Shown here piece after piece: positions 1-10,443 of a stretch of DNA of 64,000 nucleotides. The stretch is from NCBI GenBank assembly GCA_029844215.1, contig CM056738.1, positions 70,300,093 to 70,364,092 on the forward strand, written 5' to 3'. Each line of letters starts with the position of its first letter. Position 1 is the first letter of the stretch. This stretch comes from Przewalskia tangutica (Eukaryota; Streptophyta; Magnoliopsida; Solanales; Solanaceae). The translations under genes were made by a program, and so were the position numbers. The notes below the pieces were generated by a model, which worked only from the letters and a program-made list of their open reading frames with translations, had not been told where the DNA came from and ran no database searches.

Positions 1-138
1 ATATTGCCCTTAGAAGAATTGCATGTAAGAAATATGGTTTGGATGTGAAAGAATTGGTTAAGAAGATATTATGAGCATGTTGTAGCCTAAAAACTACTTT
101 AAATTTGTTAAGTGAGTTGTTGTACCTTATGGGGCAGA
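1..138 (+). other. Flank or internal 3' end upstream of gypsy LTR 1
   Basis: No coding sequence is recognised. The purine-rich run ggggcagaa at 131-139 directly precedes the repeated LTR sequence and looks like a polypurine tract. That would make this the last stretch of a gypsy internal region that continues to the left of the window. This is inference from position only. Confidence 0.35.
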
Positions 139-1019
139 ATTTTACACACCCAAGTTTAGGTGTGTAATCCTCTTTGAAATGTTTGGATTGTTGAGCCTTA
201 AATGTGGCGTTTGGAGGTTGAATTCGGCCTTGAGAAAGGTGGCAAAGTATGTAGAAACAAAGGAAATGCTGCCCAATTTTTCATAGAATTTAGTGGCTTT
301 GAACTTAGATTATTTCTACATTGAAACTAGAGGTTAATAAACGTATCATGGTTATTATAGGTTGACATATTACTTGCGGTAGTTTGGGCTTAGCAAGTGG
401 ATTGACCGAAGAGGTATGTGGAAACTTTCTTATCTCTTGAGCATGCGTAGTTATAACTATATAGTACGGTAGACGTACATGTTTTAAATGAAGTAAATCC
501 TTTTGTTATACTTGACTTGTTTTAAGAAAATGTCTAAGTGGTTGGGTTAAGAAGTTAACCCGTTTGTTCTTGAGGAGTGATTTATCTTAAATAAGGTAGA
601 CAAAGATTTCTTGACATAAAGAAGTATAGAGTACTTGGTGTGAAAGTATTGAGTATTGCATTATTCTAAAAAGATAAGAGGCTTGAAGTATTTTTGAAAA
701 TTGTGTAAATTTGTTTGAAGTATAAGTCTCTTGGTTAGTAAAAGAACGAAATGGTTTATAAGGAGTTATAACGGCTTTATGGAAAGTTAGTTATAACGGC
801 CTTATAAAAGGATAAGAATGTCTTAATTTCTAAAGCATAAAGTTAGTATAACGGCTTTATGGGAAGTTGGTTATAATAACTTTATGGAAGGTTAAGAAGG
901 TTGTCTAATTCGATTTATGAGCATAAGTTGCCTAGATTGTGAAAAATTGAAGTTACTTGGTTTCAAGCTTTGAAATGAGTTTTCTAAAGGTGTAGTAGCT
1001 TACTTTGAAAAATAGACAC

Positions 1020-1230
1020 GCCTTGATAGTACTTTGGCTTGTTTAATCGAGAATTATTCTATTTGTGCCTTGATAGTACTTTGGCTTGTTTAATTGAGAA
1101 TTATTCTATTTGTGCCTTGATAGTACTTTGGCTTGTTTAATTGAAAATTATTCTATTTGTGCCTTGATAGTACTTTGGCTTGTTTAATTGAGAATTATTC
1201 TATGTGTGCCTTGATAAGTATGTTGGCTTG
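1020..1230 (+). repeat. 47-bp tandem repeat, four full units plus a partial
   Basis: Units start at 1020, 1067, 1114 and 1161 with the consensus start gccttgatagtactttgg and end attattctatttgt. A decayed fifth unit starts at 1208. The first four units differ by only one or two bases, so the expansion is recent. It lies inside LTR copy 1 and has no counterpart in LTR copy 2. Confidence 0.9.
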
Positions 1231-1447
1231 CTTAAATAAGGATTGTCTTGGTTTATGTGAAAGGAAGGCATGATAATTGTTTTGGTTTATGTAAGGACAT
1301 GGTATTGCAATTCGAATTAAAAACATGTAGTTATGAGTCTATTTGGGCGTACCGTCAGTGATGGAGGATTCCACGTACGCGCCACGATGAGGTTCGTTTC
1401 CTGTTGGCGATGATTATTCCATGGATTAGCTCTCCGAGATCTATCAC

Positions 1448-1890
1448 GCAGGTGGATCTAGTAGTTAGCCCTCGTACTTGCCGGCCGAGACGTGATGCAG
1501 TGGATCGGTAGTTGGCTTTCGTACTTGCCGTCGGTGTTAGGGGCGGTTGTGTGGCGACGCAGGTGGATCGGTGGTTAGCTCGCATTGCCCCGGCCGACGT
1601 GACGCAGGTGATCCGCAGAGGCTATCGTACTTGCCCGGTCGACCGTGATTCGTAATTAGTATTGTTGGTACGGGTGGATCTGGTAGTTGGCTTTCGTACT
1701 TGCCCCGGTCAGTTGAGGATGCAGGGTGGATCTAGTAGCTATGCCTTCGTACTTGCCTTGTACGGTTTTCAGGTAATTAGTATTGTTGGTACGGGTGGAT
1801 CTGGTAGCTGGCTTTCGTACTTGCCGGTCGATTGAGGATGCAGGTGGATCTCGTAGCTATGCCTTCAGTCTTGCCTCGCACGGTTCTTAT
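1448..1890 (+). repeat. Degenerate ggtggatc...cttgcc repeats
   Basis: A motif of the form ggtggatct-gtag-t-gcttcgtacttgcc recurs about eight times at irregular spacing of roughly 50-65 bases. The block around gtattgttggtacgggtgg occurs twice (near 1660 and 1780). It looks like an old, decayed tandem array in the LTR. Repeat borders are approximate. Confidence 0.7.
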
Positions 1891-3514
1891 GACACAGTGG
1901 GATCTAGTGTTCATGTGTACTCGGTAGTGTTGTTATATCATAGACTGCCGACAGTGAGGAAGGAATTCCACGGGCATGATTGATATTATGGGCATGAGAC
2001 CTATGGTTATATTTGAGTGATGACTTAGAGGGCGTGAGTCCCTGACTTGATATGGCTACGTATATGTTGTGTACTGTAGATTGACTATCATACATGTCTC
2101 CTGCTTTATATATACTATTATGATTTCATTACAGTATTTTCAGTTTCACATACTTGGTACTGCAGATCGACCTCCTTCTGGGTCGCGTACGCCGCAGTCG
2201 AGATCGTAACTGGCGATCCACACTCTTAGGATCACTGCTCAATTCGAAAGCTCCATCTCTCGAGGCTTTGTCTTTTGGTATGATTCCCGAGGTTATAGAC
2301 TTTTGTACATTCGGGGTATGGCGGGCCTGTCCCGCCACGATGTATTCCTGTGAAGTGCGTAGTCACGTTTGTGGTTTGGGCTGTAAGAATAAGTTGTACT
2401 TCTGATTAAGTATGTTTTTATGGAAGGCGGCCTTGTCGGCTTGCCAGTGATGTTTACCTTATACAGATGTTGTATTATGTATTTTCCGCTGCTATTCTCT
2501 GATGTGTACCTGACAGGGTGCCCCGATAGGGCACCAGTCGCGGCCCCGGGGTCGGGTCGTGACAATTTTACACATCCAAGTTTAGGTGTGTAATCCCCGT
2601 TGAATTGATTGGATTGTTGGGCCTTAAAAATGGTGTTTGGATGTTGAATTCGGACCTTGAAAAGGTGGCAAAGTATGTAGAAACAAAGGAAATGTTGTCC
2701 GATTTTCCGTAGAATTTAGTGACCTTGCACTTGGAGTATTCTACATTGTAACTAGAGGTTAATAAACGTATTGTGGTCATTATAGGTTGACGCACTACGT
2801 GTGGTGTATTGGACTTAGCAAGTGGATTAACCGGAAAGGTATGTGGAACTTTCTTATCTCTTGAGCATGAGTAGTTATAACTATATAGTACGGTAGACGT
2901 ACGTGATTTAAATGAAGTAAATCCTTTTTGGTATCTTTGTCTTATTTTTAAAGAATGTCTAGGTTGGTTGAGTTAGAGAGTTAACTCACTTGTTCTTGAG
3001 GAATGGTTTATTCTAATAAGGTAGACAAAGATTTCTTGACAGGAAAAAGTATTTTGAAAATTGTGTAAACTGATTTGAAGTATAAGTCTCTTGGTTAATA
3101 AAAGAACGAAATTGTTTGAGATATAAGGAGTTATAACGACTTTATGGGAAGTTAGTTATAACGGCCTTATGAAAGGATAAGAATGTCTTAATTTCTAAAG
3201 CATAAAGTTAGTATAACGGCTTTATGGGGAGTTGGTTATAATAACTTTATGGAAGGTTAAAGGAATGGTCTTCTTGAGTAAGGTAAACAAAGATGAAAGA
3301 ATCAAAATTAAGTAGGGCAATTTGATTTAAAAGGCATCAATTGCTTAGAGTGTAAAATGGGAATTTTTATGTGAAAAAAGGATCTTTTGAAAGAGTAGAA
3401 GTACATAGTACTTCGGGTTAAATTCTCCGGATTTGATTAAGCAATGAGAAGGTGCCTTAAGGTCAAAAATGAGATTTATTTTGTAGATTAATGAAAGTCT
3501 AAAGAAGTTATGAA

Positions 3515-3925
3515 AGTACTTGGACGTACCGTCAGTGATGGAGGATTCCACGGGTATGCTTCCATTGTCATAGTATGAGCTTACTTGGACGTACTGACAG
3601 TGATGTGGGATTCCACGGGTATGCTTCCATGGTCATAGTATGAGCTTACTTGGACGTACCGACAGTGATGTGGGATTCCACGGGTATGCTTCCATGGTCA
3701 TAGTATGAGCTTACTTGGACGTACCGACAGTGATGTGGGATTCCACGGGTATGCTTCCATGGTCATAGTATGAGCTTACTTGGACGTACCGACAGTGAGG
3801 TGGGATTCCACGGGTATGCACCTTGGACATGCTTACAATGAGGGATTCCGAGGCATGCAGTACGAGGTTACCTGGACGTACCGACAGTGATGTGGGATTC
3901 CACGGGTATGCTTCCAGTGTGGTTG
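3515..3925 (+). repeat. 65-bp tandem repeat
   Basis: Full units start near 3515 and at 3580, 3645 and 3710, a variant starts at 3775, and a decayed unit runs to about 3925. Each contains cttacttggacgtaccgaca and ttccacgggtatgcttcca. Three units are nearly identical, so the array grew recently inside LTR copy 2. A single related stretch, gggcgtaccgtcagtgatgg, occurs in copy 1 near 1344, which shows the ancestral single-copy state. Confidence 0.9.
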
Positions 3926-3954
3926 TGACATTTGTATATTCCGTGGATTTGCTA

Positions 3955-4090
3955 CCCACGATGCGAGGAATACCTCATGCGAGTCCGTAGGGCTCATGCG
4001 GGTGAAATAGTCCCATGCGGGTGAGTACAACCTATGCGAGGAATACCTCATGCGGGTCCACATGACCCATGCGGGTGAAATAATCCCAAG
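3955..4090 (+). repeat. Short ccatgcgggtg / atgcgaggaatacctc repeats
   Basis: The words catgcgggt, gaaatagtccca and gaggaatacctcatgcg alternate at least twice each in this stretch. This is a small decayed array directly downstream of the 65-bp repeats in the same LTR. Confidence 0.7.
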
Positions 4091-4715
4091 AGTAGGAGTG
4101 CTTGATGATACTGTGGGGCGGATGACCCTGCTTTGATCATGAGCTTCCTATTTTTCTTACAGTATAATAAATGCTTGATATTCTCATTATTAGTAAGGCA
4201 CAATGTTCTGTAAACTGATTTTCATACATGTCTCCAGATATTTTAGACTTAAGAGGTATTTTCAGTATTTTCCAATTTCGCATACTTAGTACATATTGTG
4301 TCGACCTTTCTCGGTGCGTTCATGCCGCAGGTAGGGGTAAGCAGGTGGTGGATCCTCACTCTTAGGATCACTGTTCTGGTGTCAGAAGCTCCATTTCTCC
4401 AGAGGCTTGTTTTGTTGGTACGGTTCTTCCCTGATGCTATAGGTATTATGTACATTCAGGGGTATGACGGTGCCCTGTCCCGCCACAGTTGTTATTCTTA
4501 GAGGTCTGTAGTCACGTTTGTGGTTTGGGTACAGGACAAGTTATCTTGTTTACTTTTGATTAAGTTTAATCTATGAAAGCGGCCTCTTGGCCAGCCGTGA
4601 TGTTTGCTATATACAGGTTTATGTGTTATGTATGTTCCGCTGCTATTCTCTGATGTATACCTGACGGGGTGCCCCGGTAGGGCACCAGTTGCGGCCCCGG
4701 GGTCGGGTCGTGATA

Positions 4716-5756
4716 ACTACTACCTTGATGAAAAATAAAGAGTGGTGTATCACTCTTGCTGCATACAAACCCAATCTGCAAGATATACCTGACAAATCGA
4801 TCATACCACGCACGGGGGGCCTGTTTCAGGCCATATAGTGACTTACGGAGATGACACACATAGTGAGGGACTGCTGGATGGGTGAACCCAGGCGGCTGAT
4901 GCATGTACACTGTTTCTCTCAGGTCCCCATGTAAGAATGCATTCTTCACATCAAGTTGATGGATCGGCCAGTGTTTGCCCATAACAATGCTCAAAATTGT
5001 GCGAATAGTAGCCGATTTGACAACAAGGCTGAAGGTCTCTCCACAATTCATGCCCTCTTGCTGATTTGTGCCATTAGACACAAGACAAACCTTATACCTC
5101 TCAAGATTCCCATTGTCTATGAACTTGTGACGAAAAAGCCACATACAAAGAGTTACATTCACCCCCTCAGGTCTAGGTACTAGATCCCACATGTGCTGTT
5201 TAGTCAGAGCATTGAATTCCTCATACATAGCCGCATTCCAATTAGGGTCTTGTTTGGCCAATTTTGGATTATTTGGAACTGGTGAGATGGTTTGGGCAGA
5301 CAAGTTGAAATGAACTTTGGGTTTGAAGATTCCATGCTTTGAACGAGTTTCCATTGGATGAGTAGGGACAGTGGGTGGCGGAGTGGTGTCAGAGACGGGG
5401 GGTAAAGTCGGATAGGGAGAAGGTGGGGGCGAAGCCGTCGGAGGCGTTGCGGCTCCTGGATCGAGCGCCGCGGCGCTAGAAGGTTGACAGGCTTCTCTGA
5501 AGTTTGGGAGCCGCGACGCCTCAACACAGTGCAATGGCTTTGTCGACGATGTTTCTGAAGATTGCTCTCTGGAAATCAGGCGCCGCGGCGCTGACGACGG
5601 AACAGAGGATGTGCGTTGTTCGAGTATGAGGGGAGAGATGGCAGGCTCGTCAAGAAATGAGTAGTCCGGTTTTTGGAATTTTGGAAGATTTGAAAATGGG
5701 AATGTGGTCTCATCGAATGTGACGTGACGAGATATGTGGATTTGACGAGTCGACAA
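4716..5756 (-). pseudogene. Copia A integrase-RT linker and N-terminal reverse transcriptase (truncated)
   Basis: The minus-strand frame from Met at 5756 holds a proline-rich linker (SPPPSPYPTLPP). It continues into the copia RT motifs ETFSLVVK, LDVKNAFLHGDLRETVYM and SLYGLKQAPRAWYDRF. The DVKNAFL aspartate is the first catalytic residue of the RT. The frame then runs into gypsy LTR sequence at 4716 and stops at 4626, so the YVDD catalytic loop is absent and the enzyme cannot work. The linker differs from that of copia B, which confirms that A and B are separate insertions of one family. Confidence 0.9.
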
Positions 5757-5904
5757 GTCATAGCATAGATAACCCCTATGGTTCGGCGGGAATCCTAGGA
5801 AGACACATGGAATAGACCTAGGAGCAAGCTTGTGGGGGGCGGTAGAGCTAAGATTGGGATATCACAGACAACCGAAAATTAGTAGATGATCATAGGAGGG
5901 GACT
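5757..5904 (-). pseudogene. Copia A integrase C-terminal remnant
   Basis: This stretch joins the integrase core (to the right) and the RT linker (to the left). It has lost an open frame. It contains the 20-bp identity block (5773-5792) through which copia A and copia B recombined. Confidence 0.6.
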
Positions 5905-6417
5905 CTATGGTAGAGGATTTCGCCTAGTAGGGAGAATATTTAGAATGTATTCTGACATTTTAGCAGCATAGACCCAGAAGGGTGGAGGGAGGTAGGCATG
6001 AATCAATAGAGTGCGAACCATATTGTTAATGGTGCAGATGATTCTTTCAGTTTTACCGTTTTGTGGTGAGGTATGAGGGCAGGAGAAGCGAAAGACCATG
6101 CCATTATTGGTACAAAAGCGGTGAAACATAGAGTTATTGAATTCACGACCATTATCACACTGAAATGATTTTATACCTTTTCCAAATTGTGTTTGAATGA
6201 ACTGGCGAAACTCAAGAAATTTGACAAACACTTCCGATTTAAATTTAAGAGGATATAACCAAACGTAGTGTGAGAAATCATCAAGCAACACAAGATAGTA
6301 TTTATGACCGAGAGAACTAGAGATATGAGATGTCCATAAATCGGCATGTATGATATCAAAGGGAGCAAATGTAACACCAGAAGACGAATATGTTTGCCTA
6401 AAGAGCAAGAAACACAA
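5905..6417 (-). pseudogene. Copia A integrase catalytic core
   Basis: About 170 residues on the minus strand show the complete DDE triad of a retroviral-type integrase: D in IIHADLWTS, D in FQCDNGREFNN and E in SPQNGKTERII. The LDDFSHYVWLYPLK stretch between the first two is typical of copia integrases. The enzyme would insert the cDNA copy into the genome. The frame is lost at both ends (after RNPLP and before MCFLLFRQ), so it is a piece of a broken polyprotein. The copy at 12701-13213 gives the same protein. Confidence 0.9.
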
Positions 6418-6529
6418 TTTTGGGCAAGTTTTCCATTACAAGCAATAAAATTGTTGCCTCTAAGAAAATTAAAAACTGGGGTTCCTGGGTGACCAAACCT
6501 ATTATGCCATGTTGAGGAAGAAATAATCG

Positions 6530-6904
6530 CTAGAGTGACGGGATAGCAAGATCCGCGTGGGGTGGAAGTGAATGTATAAAGATCCCCCGTGCTATTGCAT
6601 CTCGTAAGAGGTGTCCCGTATGAAGATCCTTCACAGTAAAACCAAAAGGGTCAAAATCCATAGAGACAGAATTATTACGAGTAAATTGGCGAACAGATAT
6701 GAGATTTTTAATCATGTGTGGGGAATATAGGGTGTTTTTGAGGGAGAAGGGTGGATGAGGAGGTTGTGTGTATGAGGTACCATAACCTTTAACTAGAATG
6801 CGTTGTCCACTACCAACTGTAACATATTGAGGATGTTTTAAACTAAACAATTTAGGAATAGTACATGCAGACTGGGTGATGTGAGATGTGACGCCTGAGT
6901 CCAT
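6530..6904 (-). pseudogene. Copia A aspartic protease
   Basis: The frame starts at MDSGVTSHIT, the active-site DSG of the retroelement protease, and runs through PQYVTVGSGQRI and GYGTSYTQPP to a stop at 6530. The codon just upstream (minus TAG at plus 6908-6910) interrupts what in copia B is a tryptophan (NTWYMDSG), so gag and protease are separated here. The same stop is present in the chimeric copy (13707-13709). Compared with 13347-13362, a CTGG-containing run near 6550 is altered. Confidence 0.9.
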
Positions 6905-6910
6905 GTACTA

Positions 6911-8037
6911 AGTATTGTCAGGTTGTTGCATAGAGAGGGTGCTGAACGCCTGACCCAACTCAATGGGTGTCATGCCGGAGGAGGGCTGCGGGACCTAACC
7001 TTGCATGAAGTGGGCCTGCTGCGAGGTCGAGCGGTCCAACAAACCGGTAAGAATACGGATTGTAGGATCGCGGTACGGAATGGACTTGGCGCCGAGGCTC
7101 AACCGGGCACCGCGCTCGCATCGGGGCGCCGCGGTCATGTATTGGGGCGCCGCGATGCTGTACGGATACTGATGCGGCACCGCGGCCCAATTGTTCTGCG
7201 ATCCCTGTTGTTGTTATTGTTGCTGCTGACCGCTACCCTTGCCACGACCACGACCTCCTCTGCCGCCGCGACCCTTGCCACCTTTGTCGACGCGTCCCTG
7301 TCGCGGTTGAGAGTTGTCAGGTGGCGTCTGATCTTGGGGTTGTGTGTCTTCAACTAACACCTGCTGGGCGTGCTCATCCTGCTTAGCACGACGGGTTTCT
7401 TCGGGCAACAATTGTGAGCGAGCTTTGTTAAAACTAGGTAGCGGATCTGCCTGTTGAATCATGGTGACCAAAGTATCATATTCACCTTTAGTAAGGCCTG
7501 CGATTATTTGTAGCACCATTTTATCGTCAGTAACAGGCGTGCCGACGTTGGAGAGTTTATCCGCTAGAAGTTTAAGCTGCTTGCAGTACTCTGAGACATT
7601 GGAAAAAATTTCAAGACGTGTTTTGTCAATCGTTTCTTCCAAGTACACGACGCGAGCGCTTGTTGTCTGAAAAATTTCCTCCAAACGATTCCACAGTCGG
7701 TCGCGGAGTCGATTTCATGAGAGTAAGGAGCAAATCCTGAGAGATACTACCATAGATCCATTGTTTGACGCCGGCGTCGAGGCGACGCCAAGTAGAATCA
7801 TCAACCTCCGGAGGGCGCGGAATGGTGTCATCAATGTGATCAAGCACGTTATAGAGACATGCATGATTGCAAAGCTCAACTCGCCGAGAAATCGACCGCT
7901 TTTCTTGATCAAGAAGGATGGGGATATGGTTCGATGTTGGAAACAGTTAGGGCGGGGTGAAAAGATGGTGACGACTTGGTGGTGAGATTTGTGGAGGTAG
8001 ATTCGTCAGAAATTGTGGAAGAATCAGGGGTAGCCAT
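6911..8037 (-). pseudogene. Copia A gag (UBN2-type), heavily frameshifted
   Basis: Starts at ATG 8037-8035 (MATPDSS...). Recognisable blocks are spread over at least three frames: LDHIDDTIPRPPEVDD (7847-7626), YCKQLKLLADKLSNVG and GLTKGEYDTLVTMIQQADP (7684-7214), then a basic GRGGRGGRGRGKG tail, a glutamine run and a Pro/Gln/Tyr-rich C-terminus. This is the copia gag fold that packages element RNA in virus-like particles. Relative to the sister copy at 13710-14861, small changes cluster at about 7020-7130, 7630-7730 and 7880-7930, often at CTGG sites. Confidence 0.88.
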
Positions 8038-8139
8038 TTAGAGAAGAGAGAAAAAACCCAAAAATTGCAGTCACTTGATCGAGAGAAACCAGTGGGGCTC
8101 ACGAGAGAAGGAGAGAAATGGTTAGGGTTTTAGGTTTTA

Positions 8140-8153
8140 GGCTCTTGATACCA
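8140..8153 (-). promoter_or_regulatory. Primer-binding site of copia A (initiator tRNA-Met type)
   Basis: On the minus strand the 5' LTR end CTCACA is followed by TGGTATCAAGAGCC. This matches the TGGTATCAGAGC primer-binding sequence that plant copia elements use with initiator tRNA-Met, with one base changed. It fixes the right border of gag and the inner LTR end. Confidence 0.85.
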
Positions 8154-8358
8154 TGTGAGATGATATTAATCTCCCTTGGAGAATCTTTCATTAATATCAA
8201 AATATATATAGTACAATGTTCATCCCTTATACAATAGAAATTCTAAATCTATATAAAAGAGGAATCATAGTCTTACCATAATTATATTTACACAATATAT
8301 GAAAATATTCTAATTATGGATAGGATACAATTGTTTCTATAATATATATGTTTACCGC
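8154..8358 (-). mobile_element. 5' LTR of copia A
   Basis: Plus-strand reading begins tgtgagatgatattaatc and ends near gtttaccgca; the sister copy ends gtttaccgtaca at 15209. It is about 205 bp and homologous to the copia B LTRs (10444-10648, 17327-17531, 32501-32952), but clearly diverged from them. The outer border is uncertain because similar AT-rich sequence continues to about 8400. Confidence 0.75.
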
Positions 8359-8419
8359 AAGTTTTCATTTTCAATACATTATATTATTATAGTACAAGTT
8401 CCGTTCAAGTCGACGGGGA

Positions 8420-8625
8420 GGGGTTGTGGGGGATGCAGGTGGATGGGGTCATGTAGGTCATGGCGGGGATCAGATCACGGTCCAAAACCGGATCGACCGA
8501 AATTGACACGGACGACCGAGAAATTCGGTCCGGTCTTAGGTCGATAATCCCAAAGTTCGGCCTCGGTCCGGCCGGTTGGTCCGATCCCGATCCGCTGACT
8601 TTGTGCACCCCTAAAGGGGGTGGGG
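8420..8625 (+). repeat. GGTCCG-rich repeat block
   Basis: Runs of cggtccg, ggaccg and their complements make up this block, which ends tttgtgcacccctaa. The sister block at 15310-15490 is longer and more regular (cggaccggaccggacc). The many small losses here sit exactly where the sister has repeated CCGGT. The terminal word taggggtgcacaa (minus strand) resembles ends of small hAT-type MITEs, but no second end was found. Confidence 0.6.
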
Positions 8626-8640
8626 TGGTCACTTTTTAAC

Positions 8641-9396
8641 TTCAAAAATAACTTTTGCTACTCTAAAAATACTTATTTTCTTTCAAAATCTTGGCCACAC
8701 AACCCACTTTTTTTTATAATAATTACTTTTTTTTTAAAAAAATAAACACTTTTTGCCTGCTATTTGTCCCTTTTGGAGAAGCAACTTTTGTAATGGATTG
8801 GGTGTGTCCGAAAATAGTTTTTGGGGGAGGATAGGTACCAATTCCCCTCTCTTACATGTATTTACATTGATTATTAATTTACGTTGTCGGGTATTGCAAA
8901 ATTCCACACCAAAGGTTTTTTTTAACTGACAAATGATTTTATTTATTTATTTGTTTATAATCACTTCACTGGAGATTACATCGGACTTGATAGCACATAG
9001 ATTACCTAACTTAACTAGATTACTACAAGCAAAGGAAGATAATTTTCTAGTAACATATTATTCTTCCATATTTACTAGTACTTGATTCATAACAAAAGCT
9101 GGCGGGTTATATGATTATCTTCTTCTCCTAAGGCCCCTTGATGTGCCATGGTATGAGCTCCTTGATTAGCTTTCTAAAGCAGTTTCGGATCATCAGATTC
9201 CTCAATCTCTTCATCCAATACATGTTTTGAGAAGTAAGATCATTATATAAAGGTGAGTTTGTATTGATAATTGTTTGAATATATTTGGTAAATATTCTTA
9301 GTGATCTTTTATATTAGTTAGGTGTATAATTAGTTTTCGTAGTTATAGCCTAGAATCATCATTGTACTTCATGTATATAAGCTAATTATTAAACTA
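8641..9396. other. Non-coding spacer (copy 1)
   Basis: AT-rich sequence with homopolymer T/A runs and no recognisable gene on either strand. It is repeated nearly unchanged at 15510-16280. A tataaag word at 9246 and tatataagc at 9373 lie upstream of the gag-like pseudogene and could be remnants of its promoter or leader. Confidence 0.5.
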
Positions 9397-9509
9397 ATGA
9401 AAATAATCAAGAAATTATCCTCTTTCATGATATCGGTTAGCCTAGGGCAAATCTTCCTCTCTTCTCCTCCCTCCTCTCTTCCTCCGCCCAAACTCTCTTC
9501 CCATAAGCC

Positions 9510-10196
9510 ATGTTTGACACAAAGATTACCTTCCATGCTGCTCTTGCAGTCTCTAACATCAAGAACAATATTTCCATCGTCCTTGAAATGGAGAACGTCC
9601 AATATGCGACATGGGTGGAGCTTTTTAAAATTCACGCAAGGTCTCATAAAGTCCTCTATCACATCGTCAAATCGGAAAAAGGCAAGGAGAATGTGTCATC
9701 CACCGATGATAAAATGGAATTATAGACAACTCTTGATGCTACGGTCTTACATTGGATTTATTCCACCATCTCTACGGACCTCTCGCATACAATTGTCGAA
9801 CCCGGCACAACGACAATGGAAGCTTGGAATAGGTTGCGTGATATATTCCAAGATAACAAATATTCTCATGCCGTAACACTTGAGCAAGAATTCTCTCACA
9901 AAACTATGGAGGATTTCCTGAATGCCTCCGCATATTGTCAAAGGCTCAAGGAATTGTCGGATCAACTCAAGAACGTCAGAGCACCGGTCACGAATGATTG
10001 TCTTGTTCTTCAAATGGCTGAGGGCCTCACCGAAGCTTATAATAGGGTTGAAACTCTCCTTCACCAAAGCAATCATCTTCCTCCTTTCTACCAAGCTCGT
10101 TCCATGCTCACACTTGAAGATGCGAGATTGGCTAAAAAGGTCACAACCGGAGAAAATTCTGCCATGATGACTGCATTATTTAGTTTGCCAAAGTAA
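9510..10196 (+). pseudogene. Plus-strand copia-type gag pseudogene (copy 1)
   Basis: Read from ATG 9510, the protein matches copia gag architecture: ATWVELFKIHARSHKVL, then NRLRDIFQDNK, YCQRLKELSDQLKNV and GLTEAYNRVETLLHQSNHLPPF. These align by eye with the gag of copia A/B (WVELF, RLEEIFQDNK, YCKQLKLLADKLSNV) but are a different family on the opposite strand. One in-frame TAG (9723-9725) breaks it, and the identical stop is in the second copy. The 3' end contains a 30-bp direct duplication (atcatcttcctcctttctac at about 10072 and 10196), which supplies the final stop. No protease or pol follows. Confidence 0.8.
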
Positions 10197-10261
10197 TCAT
10201 CTTCCTCCTTTCTACCAAGCCCGTTTCAATCTCCAAGGGTACGGAAGAATTTGAAGCCGCT

Positions 10262-10438
10262 AGTTAATAATATTATACGTGAATATCCATACTATTGTCC
10301 TCTTGAGGGTTAATAATATTATACGTGGATGCGGAGTTAAATAACCCATTAGATGAAAGAGCCCAAACTGGAGTATCTGGAGAATGTCTAACTATTAGCA
10401 TAATAGCATCCACAAAGATATCTTTAATTTCATCCGAT
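10262..10438 (-). pseudogene. LINE C-terminal fragment (copy 1)
   Basis: The minus-strand frame reads DEIKDIFVDAIM, then DTPVWALSSNGLFNSAST. This is the segment of plant L1-type LINE proteins that precedes the zinc-finger-like C-terminus. It continues the LINE found at 32958-33585, interrupted there by copia B (TSD CAACT). A 20-bp word gttaataatattatacgtgg is duplicated at 10262 and 10308. The copy at 17145-17321 has CTGG-site changes that break this frame. Confidence 0.75.
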
Positions 10439-10443
10439 CAACT

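Larger units (their letters stand above)
139..2564 (+). mobile_element. Gypsy-type LTR, copy 1 of a head-to-tail pair
   Basis: The sequence starting aattttacacacccaag and ending ggggtcgggtcgtgaca matches 2565-4715 over its first ~500 and last ~450 bases, so the two are copies of one LTR. The ending gtcgtgaca is typical, from memory, of plant chromovirus (Tekay/Del-like) LTRs. A TATA-like tttatatata lies near 2105. The middle of the copy differs from copy 2 and holds separate tandem arrays at 1020-1230 and 1448-1890. No primer-binding site follows its end; copy 2 starts at once. Confidence 0.65.
2565..4715 (+). mobile_element. Gypsy-type LTR, copy 2, cutting into copia A
   Basis: Begins attttacacatccaag directly after the gtgaca end of copy 1 and ends gtcgggtcgtgata at 4715. 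After that point the sequence is minus-strand copia reverse transcriptase (tactacc..., compare 11574). The insertion therefore removed or separated the 3' part of copia A. The copy is about 275 bp shorter than copy 1, and its central repeats are a different family (65-bp units at 3515-3925). The two LTRs are too different to be the pair of one recent insertion. Confidence 0.65.
4716..8358 (-). mobile_element. Copia A: Ty1/copia retrotransposon, 3' end lost
   Basis: Reading on the minus strand from the right: 5' LTR (8154-8358), primer-binding site (8140-8153), gag, protease, integrase core and the first half of reverse transcriptase. The YVDD half of RT, the RNase H and the 3' LTR are missing because the gypsy LTR pair starts at 4715. 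All genes carry stops or frameshifts. Its 5' half (5773-8358) is repeated almost base for base at 12569-15209, as half of the chimeric copia. Confidence 0.9.

Noticed and set aside
6923..7357. 144-codon plus-strand frame with a Leu/Ala/Thr-rich protein
   Set aside because: It is the antisense of copia A gag (GC-rich Arg/Gly and Gln codons) and is shared by the sister copy.
9397..9876. 159-codon plus-strand frame overlapping the gag-like pseudogene
   Set aside because: It is an out-of-frame shadow. The 9510 frame carries the recognisable gag motifs.
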